This document shows, piece by piece, positions 27,768-37,091 of a DNA stretch of 64,000 bases (position 1 is the stretch's first letter; each line of letters starts with the position of its first letter). The stretch spans positions 5,580,001 to 5,644,000 of the forward strand of contig NZ_CP041185.1 of the NCBI RefSeq assembly GCF_006517255.1. The letters are read 5' to 3'. A program made the position numbers and the translations under genes. This DNA is from Janthinobacterium tructae. Lineage in GTDB: Bacteria; Pseudomonadota; Gammaproteobacteria; Burkholderiales; Burkholderiaceae_D. Below the pieces are notes generated by a model, which saw only the letters and a program-made list of their open reading frames with translations, did no database searches and was not told the origin of the DNA.

Positions 27768-29123
27768 ATGGTAAGGATTTTGACAGCAATGACGGCAGCC
27801 ATGCTGTCGGCTAGTGTGGCGGCGGCGCCGGGCGCCGAACCGGCGCAGCAGCAGATACGCCAGCTGGTGGCCGACATCTCGCCGCAGCGCATCGAGGCGC
27901 ACGTGCGCAAGCTGGTCAGTTTCCAGACGCGCCACAGCATGTCCGATACCGTCTCCGACACGCGCGGCATCGGCGCGGCGCGGCGCTGGATCAAGGCGGA
28001 GCTGGAGCGCTGCGGCGCGCAGGCGGGCGCACGCCTGCAGGTGGCGTTCGACAGCCATATGGCGCCCGTGTCGAAGCGCATTGCGCGGCCGACGGAAATC
28101 GTCAACGTGGTGGCGACCCTGCCGGGCAGCCAGCCGCAGTCGGCCGGGCGCATCTATGTCGTCAGCGGCCACTATGACTCGCGCGCCACCGACGTGATGG
28201 ATGCGCAGGGCGACGCGCCCGGCGCCAACGACGACGCCTCGGGTACGGCGGCCGTGATCGAGATGGCGTGCGCGATGGCGCGCTACCAGTTCGACGCCAC
28301 GCTCGTCTTCATGGCCGTGGCGGCAGAGGAACAGGGTTTGTTGGGTTCCGGCCACTGGGCGCGGCAGGCGAAGCTGAACAAGCTCAATATCGCCGGCATG
28401 CTCAATAACGACATCATCGGCAGTTCGCGCGCCGACGATGGAAGCGTCGACGGTGGCCAGGTGCGCCTGTTTGCCGAGGGCATCCCTGCCGTGAAAGAAA
28501 TGAGCGACGGCGTGCGCGCCCTGGTGGCGACGGGCGGCGAGAACGACTCGATTTCGCGCCAGCTGGCGCGCCACGTGAAGCAGGTGGGCGAGCGCTATGT
28601 GCCCGGTTTCAAGGTCAACGTCATCCAGCGCGCCGACCGCTACCTGCGCGGCGGCGACCATATGCCCTTCCTCGCGCAAGGGTATGCGGCGCTGCGTTTC
28701 ACGGAGCCGAACGAGGATTTTACCCACCAGCATCAGGATGTGCGCGTGGAAAATGGCGTGCAGTATGGCGACCTGCCGCAATTCGTCGATTATGACTACG
28801 TGGCGAAAGTGGCGCGCGTGAATGCGGCGGCGCTCGCTTCACTGGCCCTGGCGCCGGCCGCGCCCGCTGGCGTGCAGGTGCGCACGGCGCAGCTGGAAAA
28901 CGCCACGACCTTGCAATGGCAGCCGAACTCGGAGCCGGACCTGGCCGGCTACCGCATCGTCTGGCGCGCTACCACGGCAGACCAGTGGCAGGGTGCGCAG
29001 GACGTGGGCAATGTCACCGAAGCCAGGCTCAAGCTGTCGAAAGACAACTATTTCTTTGGCGTCCAGGCCATCGACCGCGACGGCAATGTCAGCGTGGCAA
29101 CATACCCCACGCCGCTGCGCTAG
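27768..29123 (+). CDS. Exported M28 family metallopeptidase with C-terminal fibronectin-like domain
   Basis: The ATG at 27768 follows AGGGGA and begins a signal peptide (cleavage after SVAAA). M28 zinc ligands are recognisable in SGHYDSRA, GANDDASGT and AVAAEEQGLLGSG. A fibronectin type III-like segment starts near residue 365 (LQWQPNSEPDLAGYRIVW). Such enzymes are secreted or periplasmic aminopeptidases. Upstream, the frame stays open to 27657 without a leader, so it was not used. Its stop codon overlaps that of the convergent oxidoreductase gene in the shared CTAG at 29120-29123. Confidence 0.92.
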   Translation: MVRILTAMTAAMLSASVAAAPGAEPAQQQIRQLVADISPQRIEAHVRKLVSFQTRHSMSDTVSDTRGIGAARRWIKAELERCGAQAGARLQVAFDSHMAPVSKRIARPTEIVNVVATLPGSQPQSAGRIYVVSGHYDSRATDVMDAQGDAPGANDDASGTAAVIEMACAMARYQFDATLVFMAVAAEEQGLLGSGHWARQAKLNKLNIAGMLNNDIIGSSRADDGSVDGGQVRLFAEGIPAVKEMSDGVRALVATGGENDSISRQLARHVKQVGERYVPGFKVNVIQRADRYLRGGDHMPFLAQGYAALRFTEPNEDFTHQHQDVRVENGVQYGDLPQFVDYDYVAKVARVNAAALASLALAPAAPAGVQVRTAQLENATTLQWQPNSEPDLAGYRIVWRATTADQWQGAQDVGNVTEARLKLSKDNYFFGVQAIDRDGNVSVATYPTPLR

Positions 29124-30877
29124 GCGCTGTTGACGGGCAGGCGCGCCAGAAAACCGTGAATCTGGGAAACGACCGCCGCGCCTTCGCCGACGGCGGCCGC
29201 CACGCGCTTGGTCGAGCCGGCGCGCACGTCGCCGATGGCGAAGACGCCCGGCACGCTCGTTTCCAGCGCGGCGCGCTCGGGCAGGTCGGGTGGATATACC
29301 CCGTGGCCGTGGGCGCGGCATTCGGCGCGCGTGACGTCGAAGCCCGTACGAATGAAACCCTGTTCGTCGACGGCCACGGCGCAGTCGTGCAGCCAGTCCG
29401 TGTTCGGATCGGCGCCGACGAAGAGGAACACGCGGCGCACGGCGCAATCGCATTCTTCACCCGTCTGCTTGTTGCGCCAGCGGGCGCCCGTCAAGCCATC
29501 GTCGTCGCCTTCGAGGGCGATGATTTCCGTGTGCGTGTGCAAGGTGATGTTGGGCGTGGCGGCGATGCGCTCGATCAGGTAGCTCGACATGCTGGCCGCC
29601 AGCCCTGCGCCGCGGATCACCATGTGGACTTTGGCCGCGTGGCCGGATAGAAACACAGCCGCCTGGCCGGCCGAGTTGCCGCCGCCGACCAGGATGATCT
29701 CTTCCTGCTTGCACAGCTTGGCTTCGATGGGCGAGGCCCAGTAATACACGCCCCGTCCTTCATATGTTTTCAGGTTCGCCAGCGAGGGGCGGCGGTAGCG
29801 CGCGCCGCAGGACAGCACCACCGTGCGGGCGCGCACCTGCGTGCCGTCGCACAGATTGACGCGCAGGGGCCAGGTGTCGCACAGCAAGTTGGCGGCGCTG
29901 GCCGGGGTGGCGATCTCGACGCCGAATTTTTGCGCCTGCACATAGGCGCGTCCCGCCAGGGCGCGACCGGAAATGCCGGTGGGAAAGCCGAGATAGTTTT
30001 CGATGCGCGCGCTGGCGCCCGCCTGGCCGCCATACGCGCGCTGTTCCAGCGCCAGCACGGTCAAGCCTTCGGAGGCCGCATACACGGCCGTGGCCAGGCC
30101 GGCGGGGCCGGCGCCCACCACCAGCACGTCGAAGATCTTGTCGCCGGACAAATCAGGCAACATGCCCAGGCAGCGTCCCAGTTCCGCATTGCCGGGATTC
30201 TTCATGATCTTGCCGTCTGGACAGACCACCAGCGGCCACTCCTGCGGCGTGGGCTGGTAGCGCTCGGCCAGCGCGGCGGCCGCCGCATCGGTGGACGGAT
30301 CGAGCACCGTGTGCGGATGGCCATTGCTCGATAGAAAGCTTTGCAGGTGGAACAGATTACCATTGCCGCGCGGCCCCACCAGCACGGGGCCGCCTGAATT
30401 GGCTTCGATCAGCGCCACGCGGCGCAGGATCAGGGCGCGCACGATGCGTTCGCCCATCTCCGCCTCGGCCACGATCAGCGCGCGCAAGGATTCCGAGCTG
30501 ATGTCGAGCAATTCCACGGCGCCCACGGCGCTGCCGTTGACGAGGGTGGGGCGGCCGGACAACTGCGCCACTTCGGCAATGAAATGGCCGACGCCCACTT
30601 CGCGCAGCAGCGACGCCTGGCCCAGCACTTCGTGGCGCGTGATGCTGACGCGCCCGGACAGTATCACCAGCATGCCGAAGCTGCTGCTGCCGGCCTCGAA
30701 CAGCGTCTCGCCATCGGCAAAGCGCCGCAGCGTGCCATAGCGCTGCAAGCGCTGCAGTTCGAGCGCATTGAAGACGGGCGAGATCTGGTGGCTGCGGCCC
30801 TGCAAGTCGAGTGTGGTGAACTGGACGGGATCGTCCTGCGTCGTTTCGGGAATGAATTCGGGTGTGCTGCTGGCCAT
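29120..30877 (-). CDS. Cyclic-nucleotide-binding / thioredoxin-reductase-like FAD oxidoreductase fusion
   Basis: The 585-residue protein joins an N-terminal CRP-type cNMP-binding beta barrel (residues about 30-150, GETLFEAGSSSFGMLVIL) to a two-domain FAD/NAD(P) reductase. The FAD motif is VVGAGPAGLATAVYAA. The NADP motif is ILVGGGNSAGQAAVFL. The C-terminal FAD motif has FAIGDVRAG. At the place where thioredoxin reductases carry the redox CxxC (usually CATCDG), this protein reads YYWASPIEAKLC, so the disulfide is missing. It may be an NAD(P)H-flavin reductase gated by a nucleotide. ATG 30877 was chosen over an open extension to 31084, which does not look coding. Confidence 0.88.
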   Translation of the reverse strand: MASSTPEFIPETTQDDPVQFTTLDLQGRSHQISPVFNALELQRLQRYGTLRRFADGETLFEAGSSSFGMLVILSGRVSITRHEVLGQASLLREVGVGHFIAEVAQLSGRPTLVNGSAVGAVELLDISSESLRALIVAEAEMGERIVRALILRRVALIEANSGGPVLVGPRGNGNLFHLQSFLSSNGHPHTVLDPSTDAAAAALAERYQPTPQEWPLVVCPDGKIMKNPGNAELGRCLGMLPDLSGDKIFDVLVVGAGPAGLATAVYAASEGLTVLALEQRAYGGQAGASARIENYLGFPTGISGRALAGRAYVQAQKFGVEIATPASAANLLCDTWPLRVNLCDGTQVRARTVVLSCGARYRRPSLANLKTYEGRGVYYWASPIEAKLCKQEEIILVGGGNSAGQAAVFLSGHAAKVHMVIRGAGLAASMSSYLIERIAATPNITLHTHTEIIALEGDDDGLTGARWRNKQTGEECDCAVRRVFLFVGADPNTDWLHDCAVAVDEQGFIRTGFDVTRAECRAHGHGVYPPDLPERAALETSVPGVFAIGDVRAGSTKRVAAAVGEGAAVVSQIHGFLARLPVNSA

Positions 30878-31129
30878 GGCGAGTCCGTTCGGAGGCTGAA
30901 TAAGCAAATAACAAAAATAACTAACAGTGACGAGTCTAGCGCATGCGGCGCGCGCCTGCCGCAATACCCGTTGCGCACGCCCGGAAATGCCGGCGCGGCA
31001 GGCGCCGTGCGGCATGTGGCGCTGCGGCGGGACGCGCATGCGTGCCCGGCTGCCGTTGCCGATGAGCGATACGCCGTCCAGCATCTCATATTAGAATGGG
31101 TCTTTGTTGAATCTACTCAAACAGACACG

Positions 31130-32032
31130 ATGGCTTACAAGACACTTGAAGATACGATAGGCAACACCCCGCTGGTGCAACTGACGCGCTTGCCGGGCGC
31201 CGATGCGATTGCGCGCAACAACGTCATCCTCGGCAAGCTGGAAGGCAACAACCCGGCCGGCTCCGTGAAGGACCGCGCCGCCATGTCCATGCTCAAGCGC
31301 GCTGAAGAGCGCGGCGTCATCAAGCCAGGCGATACCCTGATCGAGGCCACCAGCGGCAATACGGGCATCGCGCTGGCCATGGCCGCCGCCTTGCGCGGCT
31401 ACAAGATGCTGCTCTTGATGCCAGACAATCTCAGCGTGGAGCGCCGCCAGAGCATGGCCGCCTACGGCGCCGACATTCTGCTCACGCCGAAGACGGGTGG
31501 CATGGAATATGCGCGCGACCTGGCCGAGCAGATGCAGAAGGATGGCCGTGGCATCATCCTCGACCAGTTCGCCAACGAAGACAATTCGCGCGCCCACTAC
31601 GAAAGCACGGGACCGGAAATCTGGCGCGATACGCATGGCCAGGTTACGCATTTCGTCAGCGCCATGGGCACGACGGGCACCATCATGGGCGTGTCGCGCT
31701 ATTTGAAGGAACAGAATCCCGCCATCCAGATCATCGGCGCACAGCCCGAGGATGGATCGCAGATTCCCGGCATCCGCAAATGGCCGGAAGCGTACTTGCC
31801 GAAAATTTACGACAAGTCGCGCGTGGACCAGGTGGAATACGTGAGCCAGGGCGTGGCCGAGCGCATGGCGCGCAGCCTGGCGGCGGAAGAAGGCTTGTTC
31901 TGCGGCATCTCGGCGGCCGGCGCCTGCGAAATCGCACTGCGCATCTCGCAAACGGTGGAGAATGCGACGATCGTGTTTGTCGTCTGCGACCGCGGCGACC
32001 GCTATCTGTCCACCGGCGTGTTTCCTGCTTGA
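31130..32032 (+). CDS. cysM: Cysteine synthase B
   Basis: The 300-residue PLP enzyme makes cysteine from O-acetylserine and sulfide or thiosulfate. The PLP Lys is in NNPAGSVKDRAAMSM. TSGNTGIALA and the glycine-rich GTTGTIMG loop are intact. The RRQSMAAYGA segment and short C-terminus place it with CysM rather than CysK. The frame is open far upstream, but ATG 31130 gives the family start MAYKTLEDTIGNTPLV. Confidence 0.96.
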   Translation: MAYKTLEDTIGNTPLVQLTRLPGADAIARNNVILGKLEGNNPAGSVKDRAAMSMLKRAEERGVIKPGDTLIEATSGNTGIALAMAAALRGYKMLLLMPDNLSVERRQSMAAYGADILLTPKTGGMEYARDLAEQMQKDGRGIILDQFANEDNSRAHYESTGPEIWRDTHGQVTHFVSAMGTTGTIMGVSRYLKEQNPAIQIIGAQPEDGSQIPGIRKWPEAYLPKIYDKSRVDQVEYVSQGVAERMARSLAAEEGLFCGISAAGACEIALRISQTVENATIVFVVCDRGDRYLSTGVFPA

Positions 32033-32089
32033 TAGTTAATACGGGAAAATAAAATCGGCCAGAACGGCCTGAGAACTGCTGGAAATACC

Positions 32090-32110
32090 CCCTCCCCATG
32101 GCGGGGAGGG
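32090..32110. repeat. Short inverted repeat between cysM and the HTH gene
   Basis: CCCTCCCC and GGGGAGGG enclose ATGGC between two convergent genes. There is no T-run, so it is at most a weak terminator. Confidence 0.4.
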
Positions 32111-32132
32111 AAAACCTGCGAAACTGGCAGGA

Positions 32133-32465
32133 TCAGCCTTGTGGCGTTTCGCCTTCTTTTGGCTTGAATTGCTTGTCGCTGATGCGGAATTTGTTACGAC
32201 GGTCACCCATCAGGTAACGCAGGTCGCGGATGCTCAGGTCGCTCACTTCGTGCATGCGGATCAACAGCGATGCGCCGACCGGCAGGCGGTGGTGGCGGAT
32301 TTTACTGATGACCGGTGGCGCCACTTCCAGCGCGCGGGACAAGGCTGCGTCGTTTTTCAGGCGCAGGTTTTCGATCAGGGTATCGAGCAATCTGTTTGGG
32401 TTGTACTGGAGCAGATCGTCGGAGTCCGAATCGCTGTTCATATCAATGCCGACTTGGTTTGTCAT
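32133..32465 (-). CDS. Small XRE/Cro-like helix-turn-helix regulator
   Basis: The 110-residue protein has an acidic N-terminus (NSDSDSDD). An HTH-like core follows (NDAALSRALEVAPPVISKIRHH) at about residues 40-61, then a basic C-terminal tail (KFRISDKQFKPKEG). ATG 32465 was chosen because of an AAGGA box about 11 bases upstream; the open frame to 32567 runs through AT-rich DNA. It is probably a DNA-binding regulator of unknown target, preceded by a 440-bp AT-rich region that may contain its operator. Confidence 0.75.
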   Translation of the reverse strand: MTNQVGIDMNSDSDSDDLLQYNPNRLLDTLIENLRLKNDAALSRALEVAPPVISKIRHHRLPVGASLLIRMHEVSDLSIRDLRYLMGDRRNKFRISDKQFKPKEGETPQG

Positions 32466-32903
32466 GATGTTAATGTTCCTTCTGTAGTTGCACTGCAAAG
32501 TAAAAAACACTCGGAGCTCGCTCTTGCTGCGTTCATGTTCATTCTTTACTAAAAGGAACAAATTCACACACGGTACGATCCGGGATACAGTTTTTCATGA
32601 TATATACACAATTGTACAGCAGGATTCCATTTCAGGCCGGAAAGCTCTGTAATCTTGCTTTGGATAAAATAACTGTTGTCATGTTGCAACAGCTATTTAT
32701 TCTTTATTATGCTCTATGATAGAACAAAAATTGTACTTTGACAAAAGTTAAGTATAAAACCATTTCTGTATTCCGTGCCGCACAAAGGCTGGCGAGCGAG
32801 GCTGGCACATGTTATCGGCCCCACCATAGACCTGTTTGCTGGTCGCTTCAACATCGCTTACGCTTTCTTACAAGTAATATTATAACTTTACACTGACTTT
32901 CGG
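32466..32903. other. AT-rich intergenic island, no gene found
   Basis: This stretch of about 440 bases is strikingly AT-rich against a background near 60-65% GC. It contains TGTTGCAACA (32682-32691) as a palindrome and a plus-strand TTGTAC-N16-TATAAA promoter-like pair at 32731-32758 that points toward the 3' end of mltB. I see no ORF worth reporting. Confidence 0.55.
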
Positions 32904-34061
32904 TTAGCGTGCGCGCACTTGGCTGATGGCCTTGCCCAAGTCAATCACTGACATGGCATAAAAATAACTTCTGTTGTACTGAGTTATAGCAAAGAAGTTA
33001 TTGCTTGCCAAGTGATACTCAGTTGCTTCTGAACCATTTTGCAGATCGATCAGGCCGTACAACATGTTCTGGGGCGTGGTTGCGAGCGTACTGACGCCGG
33101 CTTCCTGCAATTCCTCCAGCCGGTACTTGGCTTGCAAGCCCTGGCCGATGAACTTTTCCCAGGCGTGGCTGCCCGAGACGGTGACGCGATATGTGCTGAT
33201 GGCCGGGTCATCTCGGCGCCAGCCGTGTTCGACGAGGAAATGCGCCACGCTGCCGATGGCGTCGGCGGTGGAATTGCGCAGGTCGATGTGACTATCGCCA
33301 TCGAAGTCCACCGCGTATTTCATGATGCTGCTGGGCATGAACTGGGGCAGGCCGATGGCGCCCGCATACGAGCCGAGCAGGGTCAAGGGATCGATGCCAT
33401 CCTTGCGCGCGTACAGCAGCGCGTTTTCCAGTTCCCCCTTGAAAAATTCCATGCGCGCGGCGCGCGTCGGGCTTTCCGGGTAGGAAAACGCCAGGGTCGT
33501 CAGCGCGTCGAGCACGCGGAAACGGCCCGTGTTGCGTCCGTACACGGTTTCCACGCCGATGATGCCGACGATGATTTCAGCCGGCACGCCATATTCGCGT
33601 TCGGCGCGCGCCAGCGCTTCCGCGTTCTCTTCCCAGAATTTCACGCCCGCATTGATACGCACAGGCTCGATGAAGCGGGCGCTGTACGCTTGCCAGTTCT
33701 TCGGCTTGCCCGGTGGAGCCGGTTTCATCAGCTGCACGGTCGACTCGACATAGCGCACCTTGCCGATCAGGCTATTGAGTTCGGCGCGGTCAAAACCATG
33801 CTTGGCGGACATCTCGTCGAGGAAGGCACGCACTTCTTTCCAGTTGGCATAGTCGACAAACTCGCCTTCGAAGTCGAATTTCGCCGGTGCTTTTTTGGCC
33901 GTCGCCTTGGCGGGTGGGGCCTTGGCCGCGCGCACGGCGCGGGCGCGGTCAGCGGCGGAAATATTGCTGTTTTCGCCAGCATGCGCGGTCGCCAGGCACA
34001 GGGGAAGGGAGAGGAGCAGGGACAGGGCGGAGGTTTTGATCGGTAACAAGGAGCGTCTCAT
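32904..34061 (-). CDS. mltB: Lytic murein transglycosylase B
   Basis: The 385-residue protein has a signal peptide (cleavage after ATAHA; no lipobox cysteine). The SLT_2/MltB domain has its catalytic Glu in IIGVETVYGRNTGRF, with GLPQFMPSS and FDGDSHIDL further on. It cleaves the MurNAc-GlcNAc bond of peptidoglycan, leaving 1,6-anhydro ends. The ATG at 34061 overlaps the stop of the transglutaminase gene (ATGA), so it is translationally coupled as the last gene of the MoxR operon; an ATG two codons earlier is also possible. Confidence 0.94.
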   Translation of the reverse strand: MRRSLLPIKTSALSLLLSLPLCLATAHAGENSNISAADRARAVRAAKAPPAKATAKKAPAKFDFEGEFVDYANWKEVRAFLDEMSAKHGFDRAELNSLIGKVRYVESTVQLMKPAPPGKPKNWQAYSARFIEPVRINAGVKFWEENAEALARAEREYGVPAEIIVGIIGVETVYGRNTGRFRVLDALTTLAFSYPESPTRAARMEFFKGELENALLYARKDGIDPLTLLGSYAGAIGLPQFMPSSIMKYAVDFDGDSHIDLRNSTADAIGSVAHFLVEHGWRRDDPAISTYRVTVSGSHAWEKFIGQGLQAKYRLEELQEAGVSTLATTPQNMLYGLIDLQNGSEATEYHLASNNFFAITQYNRSYFYAMSVIDLGKAISQVRAR

Positions 34062-36082
34062 CGGCATTGGGTTAACAGGTGGCGCAAGCTGCGCCGCGCG
34101 CGGGATTGTTCGTCTGGGTTGGCATTACCATACTTCATCGTGGCATAGATTGCCAGAAACTGTGCGATGGCGGCGTGCGCCTCTTGTGTGGCCATGCCTG
34201 CGGCCAGGCGCGCAGCATAACCGTGCGGCCCTTCATGCGGCGCACGGCTGTAGCCGCGCCGCGCCTGCTGGCGGCAAAACTGCAGGTACAGGGCGTCGAG
34301 CGGATCGCCTTGCCGCGCCTGCCGCCACCAGACCAGTGCGCCAGCTGCGGCGGACAGCAGGGCCAGCGCGGCGCAAGCGAGTGCCAGGGTCGTCGCCGGC
34401 AGGTTTTTCAAGCGATCGAGCATGGCGCGCTGGCGTTGCGGCGTGGTGTCGAGCACCCAGCTGCTCCAGGCGTGCTCGGCCTGCTGCCATTGCTGGCGCC
34501 ATGCGGCAAGTGCCCCTGTCGCGCCGCCATCGAGGCCGGCCAGGGCGCGCCAGGCCGTCAGCGGCGACGCGGCCGCTGGCAGGGCGGCATCGAGGCTGCG
34601 CTGCGTGCGCAGGGGCGCGACGGCGCTGGTGGGATCGACGCGCACCCAGCCCCGGCCGGCCAGCCACACTTCGCTCCAGGCATGGGCGTCGGACTGGCGC
34701 ACAGTCAGGCTGGGGCTGCCGTCGGCACCGTCGCGTGTGCCGCCCTGGTAGCCCGTGACGACGCGCGCGGGAATGCCCATGGCGCGCATCAGCACGACGA
34801 AGCTGCCCGCGTAATGCTCGCAAAAGCCCGCCTGCGTGGTAAACAGGAACTCGTCGACGCCATGCTTGCCCAGCAGCGGTGGCTGCAGGGTGTAGCGGAA
34901 GGGCGCATGGCGGAAGTGCGTGAGGACGGCGGCGATGGCGGCGGCGGGCGCCAGCGCCTGCGCGCCGCTGCCGCGCAGTGCGCGGGCCCAGGCGATGCTG
35001 CGCGGGTTGCTGCCAGCGGGCAAGGCCAGCCATGGCTGTTGTTGCGCGAGCGACAGGCCGGCCTGCAGCCGGTAGCGGGGCTGGGAACTGACGCGGTAAT
35101 GCACGGTCGAAGTAATCGGTTGTATGGTCAGCACTTCCAGCGCAGACGACACGACATACGGATTGCCGGGCAGGCGTTCGATGCTGCGCGGCACGTCGAG
35201 CGCGAAGATGCGTCGCTGGCCGTTCGCTGGCAAGGTCACTGCGTAGTGGCTGGGTGGCCCTTCCAGTGCGATGTCGATGCGGCTGTCGCTGGCGGGTGCG
35301 CGGCCAGCGCCCCGGCGCGTCCAGGTGGCGCCGTCGTAGTCGCCCAGCACCACGCCGCGCCAGTACAGCTGATCTTGCGGCGGGAGCGGCGTGGAAAAGC
35401 GGGCCGTGAAGACGGGCTCGTTTGATACGGCCAGCGCGGCGATGGCGCCCGGCTGCATGCTGTCGGACAAGCCCGTGCGCGCCTGCGCGCCCTCGTGCGG
35501 CGTACCCCACAGGGGGGCGCCGGGGCGCGGCACGGCAAGAAACAGTACGGCCGCCAGGGGAAGGGCCAGCGCCAGCATGCGCCCCAGCAAGCCCAGCCTT
35601 TGCGCCAGGCGTGGTTGCAACGTGCCGTACTGGGCCGACAGCAGGGCCGCCAGCAGCACGAGCACGGTGGCCAGCATCCAGGCGGCGCTGAGGATGCCTT
35701 GCGTATGGAAAAAGTTTGCCAATAGCAAAAAGAAACTGAGGAAGACGAGCACGAAGATGTCGCGCCGGCCATGCATTTCCAGCGACTTCAAGGCCAGCAG
35801 CAGGGCCAGCATGGCCACGCCGGGATCGCGTCCCAGCAGCGTGCCATAGCTGGCGTACACGCCGGCGATGCCCAGCAAGGCCAGCGGCGCCAGCACGGCG
35901 AGCGGCGGCTGGCGCCGGCCCCGCACGGTGATGACGGCGCGCCACAGCAGCGGTGCGGCTGTCGCTACCGACAGCCATGGGGGCAGGTGCAGCGCGTGGG
36001 GCGCGAGCACCATGGCGGCGGCCAGCAACAGCAGCACAATGTCGGCCTTCTCGCGCGGCAAGCCGCTCAGCCAGGCTTTCAT
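34058..36082 (-). CDS. TgpA-type membrane transglutaminase (DUF3488 plus transglutaminase core)
   Basis: The 674-residue protein starts with a cluster of membrane helices in the first 200 residues or so. A periplasmic transglutaminase-like domain follows with the triad Cys in QAGFCEHYAGSF, His in SDAHAWSEVW and Asp in VRVDPTS. A last membrane segment (LALACAALALLSAAAGALVW) and a cytoplasmic tail close it. P. aeruginosa TgpA is essential and lies in the same kind of MoxR-DUF58 operon. Its start overlaps the DUF58 stop and its stop overlaps mltB. Confidence 0.93.
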   Translation of the reverse strand: MKAWLSGLPREKADIVLLLLAAAMVLAPHALHLPPWLSVATAAPLLWRAVITVRGRRQPPLAVLAPLALLGIAGVYASYGTLLGRDPGVAMLALLLALKSLEMHGRRDIFVLVFLSFFLLLANFFHTQGILSAAWMLATVLVLLAALLSAQYGTLQPRLAQRLGLLGRMLALALPLAAVLFLAVPRPGAPLWGTPHEGAQARTGLSDSMQPGAIAALAVSNEPVFTARFSTPLPPQDQLYWRGVVLGDYDGATWTRRGAGRAPASDSRIDIALEGPPSHYAVTLPANGQRRIFALDVPRSIERLPGNPYVVSSALEVLTIQPITSTVHYRVSSQPRYRLQAGLSLAQQQPWLALPAGSNPRSIAWARALRGSGAQALAPAAAIAAVLTHFRHAPFRYTLQPPLLGKHGVDEFLFTTQAGFCEHYAGSFVVLMRAMGIPARVVTGYQGGTRDGADGSPSLTVRQSDAHAWSEVWLAGRGWVRVDPTSAVAPLRTQRSLDAALPAAASPLTAWRALAGLDGGATGALAAWRQQWQQAEHAWSSWVLDTTPQRQRAMLDRLKNLPATTLALACAALALLSAAAGALVWWRQARQGDPLDALYLQFCRQQARRGYSRAPHEGPHGYAARLAAGMATQEAHAAIAQFLAIYATMKYGNANPDEQSRARRSLRHLLTQCR

Positions 36083-37086
36083 GGCATCGCCTGCGCTGGC
36101 GGCAAATCGTGCGGCGTACCATGCAGGGCCAGCGCGCGCAGGCAGGCGTCGCGCTGGCCGGCACCCAGGGCCGGTGCCAGGGTCAGCACACCCAGGCGCA
36201 AGCCATATGGCAAGCCCGTGCTTTCCGCCTGCAGCACCCAGGCGGCCAGGCGCGACAGGCGTGCTTCCGGCGCCAGCGCGTGCAGGGCGGCGTAGTCGAG
36301 CATAAGCTTGCCATGCGTGCCGTGCGGTGCGCGCTTCGGTGCGTCGGCGCCAGGCTGGAATTGCTTGCTGAATAAATGCTCGCCATCATGACGGGCGATC
36401 TGGCGCCAGGCCAGGCGCTGCAAGGGGTCGCCCGGCTGGTAGGCGCGCACACCGGCCAGTTCCAGGGCGCCGCCGGGCAAGTCTGGCCAGCCTGGCTGTC
36501 GTGCCTGCTGTATTGTGCCGGCCGGCCAGGGCAGCGGCGGTGCATCTTGCTCGGGCTGCGGATACACGAGCACGCGCGCCTCGGGCTGCCAATGGCACCA
36601 GGCAACAAACAGGCCCAGTGGAAAACTGCCGGACAGGCGCACGGCGGGCGCATTGAGCCATCCGCGTTGCCGGGCTGGCATGCCGATACTGACGGCCGTT
36701 TCACCGTGGGCGGCGATATCGGCCAGGCTGGGTGCTGCCGGCGAACCGCTGACGGCCACGTGGATCGCATGGCGCGGGCGGCTGCTGCGGTTGATCAGGC
36801 GCAAGGTAAACAAGGCGCGGCTGCCCGCGAAGACGGGATTGCCCGGCGTGGAGGCCAGCGCCAGGCCCGCCAGGTTGCGGCTGCTAAACAGCATGTCGGC
36901 GATGGCGCAGGCGGCCGCGAAATACGTGAGCGCATAGCCCAGGCCCAGGCCGTAATTGACGGCGGCGATCCATAGTGCCAGCAGCAGCGCGGCAAACGCC
37001 AGGCCCGCACGCGAGGGGCGGATGTGCACGCGCTGCGCGCCCAGCCAAGGGCGCGCCGGCAGCCATGGAATAGTGCGCCAGCGCAT
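36079..37086 (-). CDS. DUF58 domain-containing membrane protein
   Basis: The 335-residue protein has two N-terminal membrane segments (about residues 28-70). A DUF58 region follows with the conserved GDPLQRLAWRQIAR. The region is vWA-like and usually partners MoxR ATPases. The frame is open to 37506 inside the MoxR gene, but the ATG at 37086, 5 bp after the MoxR stop, gives the family start. Its stop overlaps the start of the transglutaminase gene. Confidence 0.9.
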   Translation of the reverse strand: MRWRTIPWLPARPWLGAQRVHIRPSRAGLAFAALLLALWIAAVNYGLGLGYALTYFAAACAIADMLFSSRNLAGLALASTPGNPVFAGSRALFTLRLINRSSRPRHAIHVAVSGSPAAPSLADIAAHGETAVSIGMPARQRGWLNAPAVRLSGSFPLGLFVAWCHWQPEARVLVYPQPEQDAPPLPWPAGTIQQARQPGWPDLPGGALELAGVRAYQPGDPLQRLAWRQIARHDGEHLFSKQFQPGADAPKRAPHGTHGKLMLDYAALHALAPEARLSRLAAWVLQAESTGLPYGLRLGVLTLAPALGAGQRDACLRALALHGTPHDLPPAQAMP

Positions 37087-37091
37087 GCCGC

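Noticed and set aside
32738..32758. TTGACA at 32738-32743 with TATAAA at 32753-32758 as a promoter
   Set aside because: The spacer is only 9 bases; the alternative TTGTAC-N16-TATAAA is kept as a weak candidate.
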